Positions 24,562 to 54,143 of a stretch of 64,000 nucleotides of DNA are shown in pieces. This stretch comes from Istiophorus platypterus. Taxonomy: Eukaryota > Chordata > Actinopteri > Istiophoriformes > Istiophoridae. A program made the translations under genes and the position numbers. A model generated the notes under the pieces. It had not been told where the DNA came from. It saw only the letters and a list, made by a program, of their open reading frames with translations, and did not search any database. Each line of letters begins with the position of its first letter. Within the stretch, counting starts at the first letter, position 1. The DNA is taken from positions 2,911,643 to 2,975,642 of the forward strand of contig CM029116.1 in the NCBI GenBank assembly GCA_016859345.1. The letters run 5' to 3'.

Positions 24562-26101
24562 ATGGAGAGACAACAACAATCCTTGGTTGGGCTAAGGTGG
24601 ATGGGTAACTCAATCCGGGACACAACCAAGCGCTTCGATGAGCCGTGGGAAGCGGGAAGGGTTGCTTATAGCCGGATAAATGAAAGTCTTGACACTACGA
24701 TTCAGGCTCTGCAGAAATTCACTAGGAAGAAGCATGAAGAACTCAACATTGCATTAAACCAAAGCCAGCCCTTGGCAGACTATAGCCAGTATCAAGCCGC
24801 CGAAGTTCAGGCTCTACTGAAAACCATCAACAACACCGATCAGGAAATCGTTGTCCTATTACAGCATCAAGAAATGATCTTGAAAGATCAGGAATTCTGC
24901 TTTAATAAGAGGCAGGCATTCCTAAAGGAGGAGGTCAAACAGGAGCTGTTGAAAAAAGAGGAGCAACTCAATCAGATGCAAAGGCTGGTGGAGAGTTTTC
25001 AAAAACAGCTGACAGCAAAAGAAGAGACTGCTGAGACTAAAATTCGGGCTCTGCAGGGAGAGCTTGAAGCCACCAAGAAGAGGAATGATGAAACTCAAAA
25101 ATGCATTACACCACCAAGAAATTATCTTAATACATCAGCAAGAAGACTCTAATATGAGAGGCTGAAAAAAAAAAAAGGAAGCAAGAGAGGGCCCTGAAAG
25201 GCAAAAAAAAAAATATGAACAGGAGCTGTTGAAAAGAGAGGAGCAACTCAATCAGAAACAAAGGCTGGTGGAGAGTTTTCAAAAACAGCTGACAGCAAAA
25301 GAAGAGACTGCTGAGACTAAAATTTGGGCTCTGCAGGGAGAGCTTGAAGCCACCAAGAAGAGGAATGATGAACTCAACAATGCATTACACCACCAAGAAA
25401 TTATCTTAATACGTCAGCAAGAAGACTCTGATAAGAGGCTGGAATTGCAAAAAGAGGAAGCTGACAGGGCACTGAAAGAGCAGGCAGAAAAATATGAACA
25501 GGAGCTGTTGAAAAATAAAAAGAAGTTCGATCGGAAGCAAAGGCTGGTGGAGAGCTTGCGAGAACAGCTGACAGCAACTGTAGAGGCCTTGGAAAAAGAA
25601 ATCAAACTCCGGGACACTGCTAGTTTGGAAAACAGAGTCATGTGCAAAGAACTGGAAATCAAACTAGAGGAACAGGCTCGGATCATATCAGATCTACAGA
25701 AGAGGGAGGATCTGACTGGGACAGTGTCCCAATTAAAGGACACTGTCATTCAAAAAAGGAGGAGAGATTATAAAAACAAAAAAAAGGAGATCAGGTCTTT
25801 GAAGGAGAGTCACACCAGAGAACAGACAAACCTTCAGCATCAGCTGGAGAAAGGACAACATCTTCTGCATAAGACAAGGATTTTTTTCATTAAGTTACTT
25901 AATGAAAAGATAATGGAGGTTGACAGATTGGAAAAAGAACTCCATGAGACAACAAAGCCGAAGAGGGTAAAGTCCTGGATCAATAAGAAAGTACTTGGAG
26001 TCACCCAACAGATTCCAGATGCTCTGCCAGAACTTTACCCAGACGACTGGGATCCACTTGGCTGCCTTGACGATAGTATCAGTATCTGTTCATCTGTATA
26101 A
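24562..26101 (+). pseudogene. intronless coiled-coil reading frame, frameshifted
   Basis: Not recognised. ATG at 24,562 has a strong context (A at -3, G at +4). The first frame runs to 25,152 (197 residues); the homologous frame then continues from about 25,229 to TAA at 26,101. The N-terminal part (RWMGNSIRDTTKRFDEPWEA) is not coiled-coil; the middle is Glu/Lys/Gln heptads (RLVESFQKQLTAKEE); the C-terminus is acidic (PELYPDDWDPLGCLDD, ending CSSV). A one-base A insertion near 25,092, inside the first copy of a tandem repeat, shifts the frame; A-runs were also gained at about 25,167 and 25,204. No introns in 1.5 kb, so a retrocopy or intronless gene is possible; an acceptor-like TTCTGACAG at 24,522-24,530 could also make it a large last exon. 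If the shift is a sequencing error, the gene could be intact. Confidence 0.55.
24940..25700 (+). repeat. internal tandem repeat, about 279-280 bp
   Basis: Units begin with CAGGAGCTGTTGAAAA at 24,940, 25,220 and 25,499. Units 1 and 2 are nearly identical for their first 150 bp; unit 3 is partial and divergent. Spacing is 280 then 279, so the ancestral unit was probably 279 bp (93 codons, in frame) and unit 1 gained one base net. Confidence 0.9.
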
Positions 26102-26224
26102 ACCAGCATGGATGACGTGGCATTATTGTCCTGGCAGCCACCTCCCACAATGGCACCCCTACTAACAACCTCCCCTCCAAGCCAACCACCACCACCACAC
26201 CTCTCTCTCTCTCTATCCCTCTCA

Positions 26225-26405
26225 ACCCGACCGGTCGAGGCAGATGGCCGCCCACCCGGAGCCCGGTTCTGCTCAAGGTTTCTTCCTGTCAAAGGGAGTT
26301 TTGCCTTGCCACTGTCGCCCAGAGCTTGCTCACGTGGGAATGTTGGGTCTAGACCTGCTCTAAAAAAAAAAAAGTGCCCTGAGGAAACTTCTGTTCCGAT
26401 TTCAG
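26225..26405 (+). repeat. widespread teleost interspersed repeat fragment
   Basis: Contains GGTCGAGGCAGATGGCCGCC, GGTTTCTTCCTGTC, AAAGGGAGTTTTGCCTTGCC and ACTGTCGCC, then TGCCCTGAGGAAACTTCTGT, in the order of a repeat very common in fish genomes and 3'UTRs. It sits about 125 bp past the stop of the coiled-coil frame and is interrupted by an A12 run. Its terminal ATTGAATTGA tail is not visible. Confidence 0.75.
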
Positions 26406-29400
26406 CTTCCCTTCAAACCCCAAACCAGGAAAATCATGTGAAAGGACTACATCTCTACGTAAGAAGGCTAATCCTCTCACCTGATTTTCTTACCTTCTCC
26501 AAAATATAATTACTAAAACGAAATTGATTTGAAGCTCAACTTGTAGGTTTTTCGTTATTTCTGTATCTGTGGTACAACTTGTGTATGATTACAGGGATTT
26601 GGACTGACTGCATTTGCAGAGTAAATCACCGAGGTGTACACCTCCTCTACATACCCAGAACCAAGCAGAAGATGGACAGTTAGCCACTAGCTGGTGAACA
26701 TAGTGGAGCACAGCTGGACTTAAATTCATCAGGTGGACAAATACTGCTCCAAAGAAATGATAATGTTGCTCTGTGAAAAGGCAACTGTTTGCTAACAAGT
26801 TCACCATCGCAATTTAAGTGATCTGTCAATATTGTGTTCACAGCTTGTTTCTATTGCCCCAAAGCGTCCAAAATAAATGAAGAAATTAATTAATCAATTA
26901 TTGCAGGTTAAATTATTACATTAACTTTGGGATGTTTATATTTTTAACGTGAACATAGTAATTTTTCCTCTTAATGTATGAAATCCTGTGTTGTAGCTCA
27001 TCATATCTGTCAGTGCGCGTTTGAAAGACTGACTGACTGATAAAGATACACCACTGGTCTTTGCGCTTTCAAAATAAATTGCCGCAAATGGTTTCTATTG
27101 CATGATCAGGACTTTTCAGATCCTCTTCACACACACACACTCGGACAGATGTACAAAGTTGGCTGCTGAACCCACCTTCTGACTCTTCATCAAGGCCTCT
27201 TTGTCCATCATACCTCCCCACTTACACACACCTGATCTCTTCTTGTCACTTCTTTTAGCATTGTCTGTCACACCATGAAAGTGTTGATTGTTCTTTGTCT
27301 TAGTTTAAGTCAATTGATCAAGTAATTAATCAAGGGAAAATTACTCAACATTTTTAAAAGCAATTCATGATCAGATCATTACTCAAGCTAAAACCATCAT
27401 TTTATGTAATATCATTGTAAATTGAATAGCTTTGTGTTTTGGACTGCTGGTCGAGTAAAAGAAATTATAGAAAGACATCACCTTGGGGTCTGGCTGACTA
27501 TGATGTGCATATTTTCCTATTTTCTGATATTTTATTGACAGAATGTTTTATTTGCTCTTTGAAGAATAATTGATGAAAATAATTGCAGCTCTAAATAGAT
27601 ATTTAGAATCGTGAAGTAAAGAAATGACAATACCATTCAGATTCACTCTAAAAAGTAAATCTTACAAAGTTTTCAGGAATTCAGTAAGTTAAAGTTCACC
27701 AAACTTATGCTGGAAAGGTTTGATCCAGCTTCTATTTTACGGTGAGAAAATGAGAACATTTTAAGTGAAAGATGACAGAAAAAATGGTAGGTGATTTTGG
27801 GGGGGGGGGGACTGAAACAGTGCTGAGGAGTAGAGCCTCTGACCGAGGAAAGAACAAAATCATTTCTGCCCAAACCTAACCTGCTACATAAAAGTTAAAG
27901 GAAGAAGAGAAAAGTGGAAGCCTGGGAATGGAGGAAGAAATGTTAAAATAGAGGAGGAGAGGGAGGGAGGTGGGGAATTTGGGGACAGAGTGCTAAGAAT
28001 AGGGAGAAAAGGGAGGAATGGAGGAGGGCAGGTGGAGGGAGATATATAGAGAACTGGATGTACAGAGAGAATGGAGAAAGAAATCAAAGTCTGGGTGGAA
28101 TCAATGAAAAGTGCAGTGTCCTCAAATTCTCCTGCTCCTTCACCCAGCTGGCCTTTGGTCCACAGGTTTCTCTTAACGGCGTTTCTGAAAAGCGATACTG
28201 CAAAAGTTGCAGCAAACTTCACTCAGTGTTTCAGTTTCCCAGAAGGACGTGAACACATTGGTAGGGAACATTTTCCCAAAAAGTCCAGCTCTCATATGCA
28301 TGAAGGCAAGATCAGTCCTTTGACACATTCTAGGGTGGGTTTTTACATTATATCGTATGGGTTTTTTTTTTTTTTTTTGGGGGGGGGGGTGGCGGCAGTT
28401 TATTTCTGCCTCTGTTACTGAACATTTGATATTCATTAGATTTTTATATTTGACATCACTTGACATCGATGTACGTTGTGTACTTTTTTTATTCTTTTTA
28501 GAGTTTATGGGCCATCTCTGATGGTGCCTACTGACCATGTTTCCCATTTTTTACATTTTCACATGTACTCAGATAAATATCAGAGTGGCCATGATGTTTG
28601 TAAAGAATACTCTTAAAATATATCATAGGATTACTGTTGCCTGTTTTCCTAAGAGTTTTCACTGTCTCTCTCACACACACACCAATCTGTTTCCTCTCAG
28701 TAACAAGTTAAATTTTTACTTGGCAGCCACGTGTTTATTTAAATATGAATTTAAATAAGATCAAATAAACACGCTGATAGTTCAAAATCAATACATAAAA
28801 GGCCTGGTTATATCGTACATTTTCGTTTTAAGTTATTTTAACACAACTGAGTCCATCTATTATGAGATTTTCATCCAAGCACTGTATGTAGCACATAAGC
28901 TCCTTAGACAACAGTGATCCGTACAGAAGACAGTCTTTTGTATTGTATGTTCTCCTGCTTCAGTAAAAGTACAGTCACCTGCAGAATCTTGAGTACAGAT
29001 TCAGACTGAAATAAAAGTAGAGAAGCAGATTCATCGGTTTGACTGGTGCAAAGTCTCTTAAATGCAGAACGAATGAGGTCAAGTTATACAGACTGGACAT
29101 GTAGAGAAATACTGGGTAGAGCCCAGTCATTGGTATCCAACACGGGGATTTCACCACTGACCTGCTACTAAAGGAAGAGGGGACTCTGACCTGAACACTA
29201 ATTATACCATTACTTTCTCAAGCAAAAGTCACATGATGTAAAATCATAATCCAGAAAAAGCTTTGTTGCCTCCTGGGATGAAAACGCTGGGATGTGGTCA
29301 TGTTTAATCATTTTCATTTATGTGCTGCCAGAGTTGTGTTGTATATGAGACAGTAACTGGATGTAATGTTTCTACTATTTACACTTGTACTTCGTTAGGG

Positions 29401-30111
29401 AAAAAAGGAGGGAAAAAAACCCATCAAGACAAGCAGAAGTGTTTTGTAAGGAAACTTTTATGTGTGCTTTGTGAAACTCACTTATCATTAGAGACAGAAG
29501 GCGTTGCAGTTTCCAGTACAGCAGATAAGGTTTTGATATTAAAGAGTACAAAAAAACAAAAATCAAAATTCCAGAGTTCACTTCTCTCCAACCTGGCAGG
29601 GAAAAAAAGAAAGAAAAAAAAAAGCAAAAGGAAAAAGAAGGAAACAAGATTTTGGTCCAAGTCTTTTCTTTTCTGTTCCTTCCTTGTCAGTCCCTCCCTC
29701 TGCCCCCCCCCAAAACTGCCAACAAACACTGGAGAAATCTGTTCTCCCCTAGTTAATTTAGACAGGGAACTTACTCAGAAAGGGCCTGATTGACGCCTGA
29801 TTTTGTTCAAGTCTTTCCCCCTGATATTCAAGACATGATGATTGCATAGTTTTCTTTTTAACATAATTTCTTTTTTCTTGACAGTAATTTTTAATTTGCA
29901 CATACTGGAATGGTCACATAAAGACCCCTCCCAGATCCTTACTCTCCCTCCTTCCGTCCTTGCTGTAAATTTTCTTCCCCTTCTCTTCAGAGAGAAATAA
30001 AGGGTTCAGGTATGGGAGAGGAAGTTGGAGAGTGGGCAAAAAAGAGAGAGAGAGGGACAGGGCTGTAGCGACCAATAGGCATGATTTTTTGTTTTTGTTT
30101 TCTTGTTGATG
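26406..30111. other. intergenic stretch between coiled-coil frame and actn4 3' end
   Basis: AT-rich, with G/T homopolymers (27,797-27,809; 28,361-28,390), a purine tract at 27,880-28,090 and A-rich plus-strand sequence around 29,590-29,640. No exon recognised. Confidence 0.5.
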
Positions 30112-30125
30112 TTTATTTTTTTATT
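30112..30125 (-). promoter_or_regulatory. actn4: paired poly(A) signals for actn4
   Basis: Two AATAAA hexamers on the minus strand at 30,120-30,125 and 30,112-30,117 are the first canonical signals downstream of the actn4 stop. Cleavage would fall roughly at 30,085-30,100. Confidence 0.5.
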
Positions 30126-31584
30126 CTTCCATTTTTTTTTCCAAAAATCACATTTGGTGCTCTCCACAGTGCTTTTACCATGGTAATTGAAAAAAAACAA
30201 AAAAAACAAAAAAACCAACAACAAAAAAACAGGAAAACCTTCATTCAGTCAATCAAATGCATCCATGACATGACGTGTATATGTCTCTGTATGTGTGTAC
30301 GATTTCTGGTATATAAAACTGGACTAACATTGACCACTAGTCTTACCTATCATATAAATGTATAGCTTTTGTATTTAAATATGCACCTGATGCCCACCCC
30401 AGGAGGAGAATAGTTTCACAGAAGCAAATATCAGTGGATTACTATGTTGTTGCCTGTCATGGGATTTATACAGGAGAAGGCCTTTAGGTACACTAGCATC
30501 AGCTCCATGGCTACCAACTTCTTCCACTGCTGAAAGAGGAAAAAACCCTTAATAAAAGACTTCTGGAGGCTCAAACCCATCCACTGGTGAAACTGCTCTC
30601 TGTGCCGATGTCATTGGCTTTTACATTTGTGTTTTCTGGTTTCATTTTGTTTTAATTTTTTTTAAATATATGCAGCTCTGCCTCACCATGCTGGAAAACC
30701 TTCGACCGACCATGCCCAGCAGCTGGGATTGTGTGTGACATTCTTTGCACTGAAAAAATAAGTATGTACAGCGCTGAGCCCCGTCCCCACCACCACCACC
30801 CTGCTGCTCCAGAAAAAGAAGGAAAAAATTAAAATAAAGAAATAAAAAAAGGAGGAGGAAAAGAGCTGAGGTTAAACAGGCCACCTTATCCAGCAACACG
30901 GGAATTATGGGTGAATATGTCATCTTATCTCTTGTTGCCCCCCCCCTTCCCCCCCTTCTGAGCCCCACAGCATATATCTCTCTAGGATCTAATACACAAA
31001 CCTTGCCAGTCACCACGTCAAACCCAACAAAATCCCACTACCCACCTGACATCCTGAACCCCCACCCCCTGGCAAGAAGAAAAAAATTATAATAAAATAA
31101 ACAAAAATTAGCATGAGTATCAGATTAGCTTGTGTGCCCCCCCAACCCCCAAAAGTTTTAACCCTCGTCCCTCCCCTTTTAGACCCCACAAAAGGCAGAG
31201 AGGGTGAAGCTAAAGACCCACACCACAGAACGGCTGTCCTCCATTCCCACAGCTGCCCCTGGATATGCCTGTTCACATATATCTTTAATGGTAAATTAAC
31301 CTTTACTACCCTCAATCTGTTTACAACGTAGCGGCGCTTGAAAACATTCAGCAGAGGCTGAAACTAACTATAGTTCAATCAACAAGCTCAGTCTTGAAAA
31401 GCTCTGATGATTTCTAAACCGGCACACACAGGGGCACCTCACAACCACCACTCGAATTCCTTCAAACGCTCGACTCCTTGTGCCTCGTCCGGGCCTAGAA
31501 TAACTCTCCACCCTCCTTCCCTCTCCTTAACCACCCCCTACTCCCATCCCTCCCTCCTTCGTCCCCCTTCGCTTCCTGCCTCCT
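30112..31584 (-). other. actn4: probable actn4 3'UTR
   Basis: About 1.47 kb between the stop codon and the first canonical minus-strand AATAAA signals. The stretch has no coding potential, several C/G runs on the plus strand (near 30,940 and 31,137) and A/T-rich tracts. ATTAAA variants occur earlier (for example 30,651-30,656), so a shorter UTR is possible. Extent is inferred from the signals only. Confidence 0.5.
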
Positions 31585-49110
<17,526 letters not shown>

Positions 49111-50442
49111 CTGCAAGGGAACACAGAAACAGGACACAAACGGTGTATTATTATCATCCGGAGCCTGGGCCCTCAGTGTTTTTCCAGCTTTTACTATAAT
49201 AAACTGCTTTGAATTGAAAATAAAGAGAAAATGAAATTCAATGGACAGGAAGGGGTGTTCAGGGAGCTGCGTTGATAAGACAAGAAGTAGCAGGAGAGAA
49301 AGGGAGGAGACAGATGTGATAAAACACCAGTACCAAAGAGCTGAGAACTACTATTGATATCAAAAGTCAAATTTAAGCCAGGTCTCACTGGTAGTTAAAT
49401 AATGAATGATACAATGGACAGCCATACACTGAACTACATTTCATCTCTGCAGCAACTCATGAAAAAAAAAAAAATCTTGATGTCTATCAGTTTGCCTCCA
49501 TGCTTTTCTTCCCATCTTTGTTACACAAGCTCTGAAATAATTTCACAGGGGACAGAATGAATAAATCAAGCCTCAGCCTTATCTTAGGGCCCCGTCCCAA
49601 AAAAAAGAAAAAAAAGAGAAGCTACCAGAGTAGAAACGACTCTGAGGCATGAAGATCCACAGGTTAAGAAACGCTGCCATTAACCCCGAAAGAGGATCCC
49701 CTCTGCCGTCTGGGAACCAGACCTGGACCAACCATCTGTGACACATGTAATCAAACAAATCACAAAACTCACATCTGGGGTGAAGACACACAGCAGCACA
49801 AGTCCCACGCATTAACAGCCGACTGGGATCCACGGTTTTATTTTTTTTCCTGCCATTCTTGGGAAATGTGTTTCGAATCATTTTATTTTGAAGGAGCCCG
49901 GGGCAGCAAGGAAATACGAAAAAGGGCATTTTTCACAATTTTCTGAGATTTTGTGGACTAAACAACTAAACAAAAACGTAAAGACACATGAGTTGATGAT
50001 GAGAATAAGCGTTATTCGCCATTCTTTTAAAGTGCTCGAGTCACTGCACTTTAAATTCACCTCCTCCAGAATGTAGACCGAGACTCGAGCCGGCGACTCG
50101 AACAGATCTAACACTCTTCCTCCTCAGTGCCTAACTGGTTACGGGAACGAAACAACTTCGAAGGAAAAATAACCGCTGCCGAGAGACGTGGGGCGGGTTT
50201 GGGGGGGGGTCCGGCCTCACGCCTCCCTATGTTCGTCCCCATCCCTCCTTCGCGGTGCGTTCAAAAACGTTATGACTGGGTGCTGCTCGCTGCCCTGCCC
50301 CTCTCCCCACCGACCTGCCGTGGCCACCAGCACAAAGCCCCCATTGAGCATGGTGGATAATAGCACCCTTCAGCCCCTGTGCTCTCCCTCAGCCCGCTCT
50401 CCCTCTCTGTGACCCTCCCCTAGACCACCCGATACCACCCCC

Positions 50443-50443
50443 T

Positions 50444-50478
<35 letters not shown>

Positions 50479-50811
50479 TTGTATATATATAGAGAGAGCG
50501 CTCCCTCTCTGAGACTGGCCAGGGAGCGGAGGAGGGGGGAGATACATTTCACATAAACAAACAGACATACAAAGTGGGGGGTGGGGGGGGGGGGGGGGGT
50601 CGGAAAGACAATGTAAGCCCTGACACACACACACACACACACGCACACACACACACACCACCTCACAGGGTTAAGGACAATGTAGCAGGAAGTGGCACTG
50701 CAATGACAGGAAGTTCCAGCTTGGTTCAGCACAGAGCAGCCAATCAGAGCGAAGGTGCAGTCATCACTGTCCCCGATTCAAACGTTCATCGTCCTCACAC
50801 CTAAACAATGC

Positions 50812-50845
<34 letters not shown>

Positions 50846-51662
50846 ATTTGTTGAGGAAAAAACACATTCCAGCATTTGAATAATGATCTGGCCTCAAATC
50901 CAGAAAGTAAATTATAGTTAAGAATATTACAGAAGCCTGAGATTTGCAAATTTTCCATCTTTCTCTTGTACTGAATGAGCCTTTTCTACTCTAGATACAT
51001 GATGTCAAACTTTCTCCAACATTTATAAACATTTCTGGGAATTCTGATGTACTGCACTGAGCCAGATTCCTCAGCAGAGTCCAAGCAAAAAGAACATGGG
51101 TTTTTTTTCTTTAATATTTTTAATTCATGCTGTTTATGTAGATGAAAATTTAGCACATCCAAACTGTGATCTCAGCCACCGGAGCGATTGGGGGGTACAA
51201 ATTAAAAAAAAAAAAAAAAAAAAAGGTTTCTGCGCTGGTGGGAAGCTTTGGATTTAAACAAGCAAGTTCACCCACGTGAACTGTACCAGAGAGCAGGCTT
51301 AACTAAAACCACAAGAGTCAGCCAAGTTTCAACAGGGCCACCTGCCGCTGGGAGCGGTGTCCGCGGCAGGTCCGGACCTGCAGGGAGCCCCGGGGGGGTG
51401 GGCACTTGCTGTGTGCAGCCCAACATGCTACTGATTCTACGGCCGATACTCTTCGTCCACAGTCGGCGGTCAGACCCTCGCACCGTCACGTGCTCTGCAC
51501 CTTGACCAAGGACACGTCCGCCTGCGCTTATCAGAGCTCGGAGTGGCCCACCGCGCTGCCAGGAGGGGGTTTGGGGGTTTGTTTCTGGGTCTGAAACAAC
51601 GGGGGGGGGACACCTCTGGCTGCCTCATGTCTCTCAGGGACAGGAAGGTATGGTGCTGCTTG

Positions 51663-51699
<37 letters not shown>

Positions 51700-53076
51700 T
51701 GCTGAGCGGACGCTGGGGCAGTGAAAGGTTTTTACGCTCGCACTTCCTCGTCATGTCATGTTTCCTGTCCCTTGGAGTGACTTGGCGCCTACGGAGCGTC
51801 TTGTGGCAGTCATCGGTTTGGTTTCGTATCATATGACTTCTCAGGCAAGTTGGTTCACGGGCGATATTTATTTCCTTGTTGATACAGTTCTAAAAAATAC
51901 TTGACAGCGCGAGCACTGCTTTAAATATCAAGATTTGCTTAAGCTCTTAGCTTTAGCCCGACCTCAACTGACTTTCAAATAACAAATGCAAATATTAGTT
52001 TGCCTGACGTTTAAGCATCAAGTTCCACTTCGATACCAAACGGAAATCTACCTGCTGAATTGACCGGGTTAAGAGATGAGCTGAGCCGGATTCCCAGAGA
52101 ACGCCACCGGACAGGATGAGCGGCGTTGAAGCCTGTTAGACCTGCCTGTCCTGCGTTGGCTAGCTGAGGACGGAGATATCAGGCTCAAACGCCTGCCAGG
52201 TGCAAGAAGAGAGCAGAGCTGGATGAGGGATGGTAAGAAGGTTTATACCTGTCTGCCATGAAGCCTGTGCTCTTATCCTCTAGCATTTACTGCCTAACTG
52301 TTGACAGTGCCACATCCCTTCTGTTATTACTGCTAACACACATCGACTAGTCTGAGCCCAGGCTGCTCTCAGGCCCTTCCTCGTTTGACCTTTGGACCTA
52401 ATCCTGTCGATGCATTTTAGAGCTGCTTTTGGAAAGTTCACAGACATCAATATTAGAAAACCTTTGAATTTTAATACCATTAAAAAAACTAATAGGATTA
52501 AACTGCAAACTGAGTTAACTGGAGAGAGTTTATTCATGACTCCCGACCTGCTGGCTGCTAAACTTGAGGCCAGTAGTTTCCTATTTTTGTTGTTTTTTGT
52601 TATTCCACCTCTGTTTTTATATGAAACAACGGCTGTAGGGTTTGGTTTTCGTGGGGACAAGATTTCTCCGTTGCAGCATGTGTAGCAGGAAGAGAAGGAG
52701 GGCTTGTCTTCGTAGGCCACCCGCGGCTTTGTTGAAACTGTGTCATGAGGGTGGCACCAACTTTGAGGAGCTTGCCTACGGCAGAGCGATGATTGATATT
52801 CAACCGCCATTTTCCCTTCCACCTGTGATTATTTATCAAACTCCATGAAATTCGCAATCAAAGCAGCAGGCATGACAGTGATACAAAAAAAAAAAAGGGT
52901 TCAGGTCCTTGGGGTCCTGAGGAAGCTGGGAGTGTGTCTGGAAGTGGTTAAGTTGTCCATGACTCCCTCCATGGCAGATATGCAGCAGTGCCCCCAATGC
53001 TTTACTGCTGCAGGAGTGTGGAGAAGAGAGGGAGCTTAATGGGGTCTATCCGGGTCCGTGGTTTGATCGGTGTTCT

Positions 53077-53117
<41 letters not shown>

Positions 53118-53504
53118 CTAGCTGTACTGGAGTCAGTGTGTCCCCAACAGTTTTCCCAACTACGATAAACTAAGTGGGCCCATGGGCGTCAAAGCTCAGG
53201 GGTCAGACAGGTATCACTGGTGGACAAGAGGGGGAAACCGCAATATCTTTAACATGCAAAACCAAGCAAGCACAAGTGTGAAAAAACGCATGCAAGATAC
53301 CCAGGAAGACACACACACAGAAAACATGACGTTACATAGGCTGAAAAGGCCCTTTACATATTTTTTTGCTCACTATCTCTCTCTCTCTCTCCCTCCCACA
53401 CTCTCTCTCTCCCTCTCCCACCCCCCCCCCACACACACACCAACCACTCCTTGGGCAGGAATGTCCTAAACAGACACTAGAAATCAAGATCTAACCACTT
53501 CTAG

Positions 53505-53535
<31 letters not shown>

Positions 53536-53932
53536 TCATATATTTGTATAGCTCTCTTTAACTCTAATTCAAGGATGCATATACACCAATTATTCCCACA
53601 CCCAATTTCTCAGTGCCTGAGCACTTTTATGACTACGAACCCACCTTAATTGTACGTAAGGCCAAGAGTGCACGTGCGCACGCACACACACATGCACACA
53701 CACACGGGTGTGTCTTTCTGCACCTGGAAAGAATGAGCCAGGTTGAACACAATGTTACTGCTGAACTGCCTTGCATTCCCTACATGATGTCAGCAGTGTG
53801 TGTGAGAGTGTGTGGGTGTGTGTGTGTTCTTGATCACACACCCTTCATGCTAACACTGATGAGCTCACTCTGTTGTTTCTTTGGCAACTCGTCTGTGCAT
53901 CGACACTTGTTCTCTCTCTCTCTCTCTCTGGC

Positions 53933-53980
<48 letters not shown>

Positions 53981-54108
53981 TTAGAAAGCATACAAAAGAA
54001 AAAAAATATTGTGCTAAAGAAAGTAGGTCTTTTATTCAAGGTCTTATTGATATATTTGTACTCAGCACATCTCACAATCTCAAGGCAGAGGTTCACCCAC
54101 CCACCCAT

Positions 54109-54140
<32 letters not shown>
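50443..54140. repeat. cluster of CA/CT microsatellites in intron 1
   Basis: CA arrays at 50,443-50,475, 50,622-50,658, 51,666-51,694, 53,079-53,115, 53,503-53,529, 53,938-53,978 and 54,124-54,140, some preceded by CT arrays (53,373-53,415, 53,911-53,930, 54,110-54,123). A G run lies at 50,583-50,600 and A/T runs at 50,813-50,835 and 51,203-51,224. Confidence 0.9.

Positions 54141-54143
<3 letters not shown>

Noticed and set aside
52280..52822. 180-codon minus-strand frame in actn4 intron 1
   Set aside because: No recognisable domain, no splice sites fitting actn4, and one such frame is expected by chance in a window of this size.
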